9,476 bases of DNA, taken from Chitinophagaceae bacterium. Lineage in GTDB: Bacteria > Bacteroidota > Bacteroidia > Chitinophagales > Chitinophagaceae. The stretch is taken from assembly GCA_017989935.1 (NCBI GenBank), contig JAGNOY010000053.1:1-9476 (forward strand), in the 5' to 3' direction. A model generated the notes under the pieces. It saw only the letters and a program-made list of their open reading frames with translations. It was not told where the DNA came from and searched no databases. Each line of letters opens with the position of its first letter. Within the stretch, counting starts at the first letter, position 1. The translations under genes were made by a program, and so were the position numbers. Below, piece after piece: positions 6,732 to 9,476 of this stretch.

Positions 6732-6764
6732 AAGCACCTCGTTTTTGACGGGGTGTTTTTTTTT
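6732..6764 (+). terminator. Rho-independent terminator of the TonB receptor gene
   Basis: CACCTCG-type arm (6732-6741) pairs with 6749-6758 through CGGGGTG, loop TTTTTGA, with one T-G pair in the core, followed by an uninterrupted run of nine T (6756-6764). It starts 19 bp after the TAG. A textbook intrinsic terminator in the receptor's direction. Confidence 0.88.
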
Positions 6765-6933
6765 GTGGTCAGCTGTATCACTTTATTGAGCTATTGGGCG
6801 TTGGCACCGTTTAGACGACATCGCAACCTTCAACTTTTTAATGCTTATCCGTTAAGCTACCTAACGAAACTAATAAACTCAGTTGTCATCTATCTAATAC
6901 CAAAATATTTTAAAAAATCTTCATAGAATATAC

Positions 6934-7093
6934 GGCCTAAGATTCGAGGCAGCTAAAAATATTGAAATCGAAGCCAAACTTTTATCCACTGTTTGAGCAC
7001 AAACGAATGTTGCCATATGGAGAAAATCATTAAGTGCGAGTTTGGATAAAAGTGGCGTAGATGAAATTATTTTTATGCCAAGAATCTTCAGCC
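6934..7093. repeat. 160-nt imperfect long inverted repeat (hairpin/MITE-like element)
   Basis: Arm 6934-6988 matches the reverse complement of 7043-7093 at 41 of 51 aligned positions by eye, with one 3-nt and one 1-nt gap. The innermost 11 bp are perfect (ACTTTTATCCA with TGGATAAAAGT) and the outer part shares AAGATTC/GAATCTT. The 54-nt tip contains a GTTTG/CAAAC hairpin (6991-7004) and the palindrome CCATATGG (7013-7020). No transposase is present and no flanking target duplication was found. It could be a MITE, a REP-like element or a folded RNA; I have a vague memory of similar intergenic copies in Bacteroidota, which I cannot check. Confidence 0.55.
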
Positions 7094-7108
7094 TAGACTT
7101 TTTGCTCA

Positions 7109-7130
7109 ACTTTTGCGTCATGGCAAAAGT
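7109..7130. repeat. Perfect 8-bp short hairpin next to the long inverted repeat
   Basis: ACTTTTGC (7109-7116) and GCAAAAGT (7123-7130) pair perfectly around the 6-nt loop GTCATG. The arm begins with the same ACTTTT as the inner arm of the long hairpin 15 bp away, suggesting that both belong to one element. Only a short A-run follows, so on the minus strand a T-run precedes the stem, not a terminator arrangement. Confidence 0.5.
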
Positions 7131-7199
7131 GGAAAAAAATTCGGGTATCTTTGCGGATAATCATAAACTTTTTTTAGTTGATTATACCATGGTTGTATT

Positions 7200-7314
7200 G
7201 CGGCAAGGATTGAGCGGAAAGCCCGCATGCCGAGAGGCTACACGGCACTTGAATATGACTTGAGTGAGCATAGCCGAATCGGAAGAGGACTTGAAGGGAA
7301 AGCCTGTGTGCCGC
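7200..7314. repeat. Structured element with two direct GGAAAGCC repeats, possible RNA
   Basis: Copies at 7207-7232 and 7287-7313 share 21 of 26 aligned positions (GGA-TTGA..GGAAAGCC.G..TGCCG). In each, bases flanking the AAAG core can pair (GCGG/CCGC in the first, AGG/CCT in the second), so pairing is kept while the bases change. GCGGCA (7200-7205) can close with TGCCGC (7309-7314), and TGCCG/CGGCA (7228-7232, 7243-7247) forms a further stem. The element is richer in G and C than its surroundings. No known RNA class recognised with confidence; strand uncertain. Confidence 0.5.
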
Positions 7315-7348
7315 CCAAATGATTGAAAAGAAAATCAATAAACGACTA

Positions 7349-7954
7349 TCAACATTTTTCGTATTTCCAATTACGTTTTTTCCCTTCTTCCATCCATGCA
7401 ATAGCCTGGGTCATACGTTTAATTCTAGTAGCTTCTGTTTTTGCGTCAACAATCCAATCCACATATTCGCGTTTACAAGAGGCGCTGAATTGATTGAAGG
7501 TATCTTTAGCTTTTAGATTTTTGTTGAGCTCTTTAGTAAAATCAGCTGGGATGATTGTTTCTTTTTTAACGGAAGCCTTTTTCTCTACTTTAATTCCTGC
7601 ATCATTTAATTTCATGGCTTCTTTAATATAAGCGATCATTTTTTTGTCTGAGGGTAAGTCTTTCAGGGAAGTAATTTTACCGAAATGACCCATGGCGGTT
7701 TCGGTAGCCGCTGCTTGCATAAGCGCCGGATCTTTCATGAGGGAAGCTTTCCAAAAACCAAAACTACAATGTTGCTTAAAGCCAGCGATATTACACAATG
7801 GACCTTTGTAATCGAAATGAGGCATACTCCATTTCATGGTTTCAACAACATCTGGACAAGCATGATGTACTAAAGCGCGAAGGTGGTTTAAAATCGGTTG
7901 AGCAAAAGGTTGTGCTTTTAAAATGTAAGCATCGATAGCTGAAGATGATTTCAT
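7349..7954 (-). CDS. YdeI/OmpD-associated family protein (DUF1801 plus OmdA-type domain)
   Basis: A 201-residue cytosolic protein with no signal peptide or membrane segment. The N-terminal part (about 18-115) reads as DUF1801, a small frataxin-like fold seen in YdhG/YdeI proteins: VVETMKWSMPHFDYKG (36-51) followed by CSFGFWKASLM (63-73). A Lys-rich linker (121-132) leads to the C-terminal domain (about 135-198), IPADFTKELNKN..AKDTFNQFSASCKREYVDWI..AKTEATRIKRM..AIAWMEEGKKRNWKY, the typical bacteriocin-protection/OmpD-associated domain. Molecular function is not established; members have been linked to envelope stress or peptide resistance in enterics. It starts 11 bp after the stop of the 113-residue membrane protein gene, so they are likely co-transcribed. 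Family confident, role unknown. Confidence 0.9.
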   Translation of the reverse strand: MKSSSAIDAYILKAQPFAQPILNHLRALVHHACPDVVETMKWSMPHFDYKGPLCNIAGFKQHCSFGFWKASLMKDPALMQAAATETAMGHFGKITSLKDLPSDKKMIAYIKEAMKLNDAGIKVEKKASVKKETIIPADFTKELNKNLKAKDTFNQFSASCKREYVDWIVDAKTEATRIKRMTQAIAWMEEGKKRNWKYEKC

Positions 7955-7965
7955 GTCTATAACTT

Positions 7966-8307
7966 TTATTTAATTTCAATCACTTCTGCGTCTTCGGTGT
8001 TGGGTTTATTGAAGCCAGAAGCAACGGTTTTCATGATTTTATTTTGGATATACCATGCAATGGTAAAGGTTGGAATTATATCTGTAAAAGGAATAATTTC
8101 TTCGATAAAATTTATGATACCACCTATGACGCCGCCTGCACCGCCAAAGCTGCTAGCAAAAATAAATCCAGATATGGGAGCCCAAACTGTATCAACCCAT
8201 TCTCCCATACCTGGAAAAATATAGGATGCCATCCCAATCAGATCCATGGCGATACAAAAAATCAAGGTTGGTTTTTTTGTAAAGAAGGAAGCGATTACTT
8301 TTTTCAT
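7966..8307 (-). CDS. Small multi-pass membrane protein of unknown function
   Basis: 113 residues, no family named with confidence. Seen: a basic N-terminus (MKKVIASFFTKK), hydrophobic segment 1 at about 14-33 ending in FPG, segment 2 at about 42-66 with a glycine-rich stretch (FGGAGGVIGG), a short acidic break (IEEIIPFTD), segment 3 at about 76-88 (IIPTFTIAWYI), then a polar acidic tail (PNTEDAEVIEIK). Acidic residues (Asp22, Asp39, Glu69, Glu70, Asp76) and the motifs WAPISG and PTFTIAW sit at segment borders and look conserved-type, as in small Bacteroidota inner-membrane proteins I recall without a known role. The ATG at 8307 starts at the basic leader. It is the probable first gene of a two-gene unit with the YdeI-like gene. 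Confidence 0.78.
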   Translation of the reverse strand: MKKVIASFFTKKPTLIFCIAMDLIGMASYIFPGMGEWVDTVWAPISGFIFASSFGGAGGVIGGIINFIEEIIPFTDIIPTFTIAWYIQNKIMKTVASGFNKPNTEDAEVIEIK

Positions 8308-8320
8308 GAGGAGTATATTA

Positions 8321-8351
8321 CAAATTACGATCCAATTTAAAATTATGCAAA
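8321..8351 (-). promoter_or_regulatory. Possible promoter of the membrane protein-YdeI pair
   Basis: On the minus strand a TTTG (8348-8351), a 20-nt spacer and TAATTTG (8321-8327) lie 13 bp before the ATG. The -7 element is one base shorter than TAnnTTTG. The spacer equals that of the 1995-2026 candidate. Weak consensus evidence only. Confidence 0.3.
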
Positions 8352-8397
8352 AATGGCAGACTATTACATCGTATGAAAGAAAATAAATAAAGGTTAC

Positions 8398-8631
8398 TTA
8401 TTCCTTCACCACTTTAACTCTCGCAATTTCTTCATCTTGCTTAAGTTCCACGAGGTAGATCCCTGCAGGTTGATTAGAAATGTTTATCGTGTATTGAGTT
8501 GTTGGGCGATTGAAATTTGAAGTATAGATAACTTGTCCTGTTACATCCAAAATTCTTATAGAAGAAGGTCCATTAAACGGATCTTGTTTTTGAATTGTAA
8601 AAATACCATTTGTCGGATTAGGATACACATA
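8398..8631 (-). other. T9SS type A sorting domain (coding segment)
   Basis: The final 77 codons carry YPNPTNG at the start and the closing PAGIYLVEL...VKVVKE strands that define the TIGR04183-type C-terminal signal. This identifies the protein as cargo of the type IX secretion system and the host as a Bacteroidota member. Confidence 0.9.
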
Positions 8632-9476
8632 AATCGTTTGATCCATTTCATGCTCATTAATACCAACACCGGTAACTGTTACACAATTGGAAGTATCTGT
8701 ACAACCGTTTTGCGTAACGATGACAGCAAAGCTTCCATTGGCAGCGGCGGTATATGTCTGACTTGTTTCATTCGGAATAATTGAATAGGAAGGACATTTT
8801 ACCCATTGATAAGTGGCTCCATTCGCATTGGAGGATATCACAAATCCAGATTGGCTTGTACTTGTATTTACTTGAGTTATGGTTAAATTCAACGTAATCA
8901 AACTATCACAACCTGCTGTATTTACCAGTGTATCTGTATAGGTTCCGCTTGATGTGAGCGTTTGTCCATTGAAGAAATATGAATTACACGCTGTTTGTGA
9001 AATGGCTGTTGAGTTATGTAGAATAGTTAGAATTAATGTGACTATACTATCACAATCGACTGCATTTGATAAGGTGTCTACATAAGTTCCACTAGAGGTA
9101 AGAGTTTGTCCATTGAAAACATATGAATTGCAAACTGATTGTATAATAGTTGAAGAACTGCTTTGATTGAGGGTTAGATAAATCGTTACGATACTATCAC
9201 AACCTGCGGCGTTTATGAAGTTAGCCGTATACGTTCCATTAGACGTAAGTGTTTGCCCATTGAAAAAATAGGAATTGCAAGCAGTTTCTAAAAGAGTCTC
9301 ATTGGTAGGAATACAACAAAAAGCATTATCTAGCGTATCCCCATTAATCGTCCAAAACTTTCCATTGACCAGATAATTTCTATCACTGAGTGCATTCGTT
9401 CCATAATGAATGCCATTTGCTCCTAAAATCAAATTAGAAGGGGTTGATGGATCTGATGCCCATCCTTGAAGTGTAC
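8398..9476 (-). CDS. C-terminal part of a large T9SS-secreted repeat protein
   Basis: The frame is open to the window edge, so the N-terminus and signal peptide are missing; 358 residues are visible. In order: an unrecognised segment (LQGWASDPSTPSN...LDNAFCCIPTNET), three tandem repeats of about 48-49 residues with a consensus CNSYxFNGQTLTSSGTY...GCDSIVTLxLT, an Ig/PKD-like segment (ATYQWVKCPSYS...CTDTSNCVTV), then a type A T9SS sorting domain over the last 77 residues (VYPNPTNGIFTI, IRILDVTGQVIY, PAGIYLVEL, ending ARVKVVKE). The sorting domain directs export through the Por/Spr type IX system with cell-surface attachment or release. The repeats resemble those of Bacteroidota surface adhesins and of cargo proteins with various catalytic heads; the head lies outside this window, so its activity is unknown. 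No T9SS core gene is nearby. Confidence 0.93.
   Translation of the reverse strand, partial: TLQGWASDPSTPSNLILGANGIHYGTNALSDRNYLVNGKFWTINGDTLDNAFCCIPTNETLLETACNSYFFNGQTLTSNGTYTANFINAAGCDSIVTIYLTLNQSSSSTIIQSVCNSYVFNGQTLTSSGTYVDTLSNAVDCDSIVTLILTILHNSTAISQTACNSYFFNGQTLTSSGTYTDTLVNTAGCDSLITLNLTITQVNTSTSQSGFVISSNANGATYQWVKCPSYSIIPNETSQTYTAAANGSFAVIVTQNGCTDTSNCVTVTGVGINEHEMDQTIYVYPNPTNGIFTIQKQDPFNGPSSIRILDVTGQVIYTSNFNRPTTQYTINISNQPAGIYLVELKQDEEIARVKVVKE
8863..9285 (-). repeat. Three tandem coding repeats of 144-147 bp
   Basis: The shared DNA block containing (+ strand) TTTGTCCATTGAA or TTTGCCCATTGAA starts at 8961, 9105 and 9252, giving periods of 144 and 147 bp. Each unit encodes a Cys at the CNSY position and one at GCDS or DCDS, so paired cysteines recur. 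The third unit (8863-8994) is shorter at its end. Confidence 0.85.

Larger units (their letters stand above)
6765..7348. other. Gene-free interval with non-coding repeat/structured elements
   Basis: No ORF here has a credible start, composition or family resemblance. The only longer frames (6921-7121 minus, 7042-7263 plus) run across palindromic DNA and are explained by it. The first part (6765-6933) shows nothing beyond a 5-bp CGTTA/TAACG dyad at 6850-6866. The remainder holds the long hairpin (6934-7093), the short hairpin (7109-7130) and the GGAAAGCC repeat element (7200-7314), each listed separately. Confidence 0.6.

Noticed and set aside
6850..6866. attC-like core pieces (GTTAAGC and ACCTAAC)
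   Set aside because: They lie back to back in a 17-bp palindrome, not at the ends of an attC fold, and no integrase or cassette is near. Chance match.
6921..7121. Minus-strand 66-residue frame in the gene-free stretch
   Set aside because: It runs across the arms and tip of the long inverted repeat, so its existence is explained by non-coding palindromic DNA. No protein motif.
7042..7263. Plus-strand 73-residue frame spanning the short hairpin and the GGAAAGCC element
   Set aside because: It crosses two unrelated structural elements, and its composition gives no domain or signal.
7997..8340. Plus-strand frames opposite the 113-residue membrane protein
   Set aside because: The minus-strand frame has coherent membrane segments and a good start; the opposite frames are low-quality mirror images.

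Overview
The window comes from an AT-rich member of the Bacteroidota, most like the Chitinophagales/Sphingobacteriales type (inference). Four signs point there: a C-terminal type IX secretion sorting domain, a DUF4783-type protein next to nadC, matches to the Bacteroidota -7 box (TAnnTTTG) upstream of several genes, and starts without recognisable Shine-Dalgarno sequences. It is ordinary chromosome with an accessory flavour from about 3.5 kb onward. No rRNA, tRNA, CRISPR array, transposase or phage gene was seen.

Left part (1-3542). A leftward set runs DUF4783-type secreted protein > nadC (quinolinate phosphoribosyltransferase) > diacylglycerol-kinase-like lipid kinase. The last gene is cut by the window edge, and its ATG overlaps the nadC stop as TAATG. 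Diverging from this set is gpmI, the cofactor-independent phosphoglycerate mutase. Both directions appear to be served by overlapping promoters packed into about 30 bp (1995-2026).

Middle part (3543-6764). A tiny leftward lipoprotein-like ORF diverges from a rightward pair: a 163-residue membrane-anchored, His-containing protein and a TonB-dependent outer-membrane receptor of the heme/siderophore/metal type. Between the divergent genes lies a perfect 8-bp inverted repeat with a 12-bp centre, directly upstream of a perfect TAnnTTTG box, which looks like an operator. Between the 163-residue gene and the receptor are two further strong dyads, the second a 13-bp stem just upstream of the receptor start. 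Receptor transcription ends at a clear Rho-independent terminator (6732-6764). This is the best candidate here for a regulated uptake system that is not described by name.

Gene-free stretch (6765-7348). It contains a 160-nt imperfect long hairpin, a perfect short hairpin 15 bp further on, and a roughly 115-nt element built from two diverged direct copies of a GGAAAGCC hairpin enclosed by a closing stem. These look like non-coding repeat or RNA elements rather than genes.

Right part (7349-9476). Three leftward genes follow: the end of a large secreted repeat protein (three 48-49-residue Cys-containing repeats, an Ig-like segment, a T9SS sorting domain), then a 113-residue multi-pass membrane protein and a YdeI/OmpD-associated family protein, 11 bp apart and probably co-transcribed.
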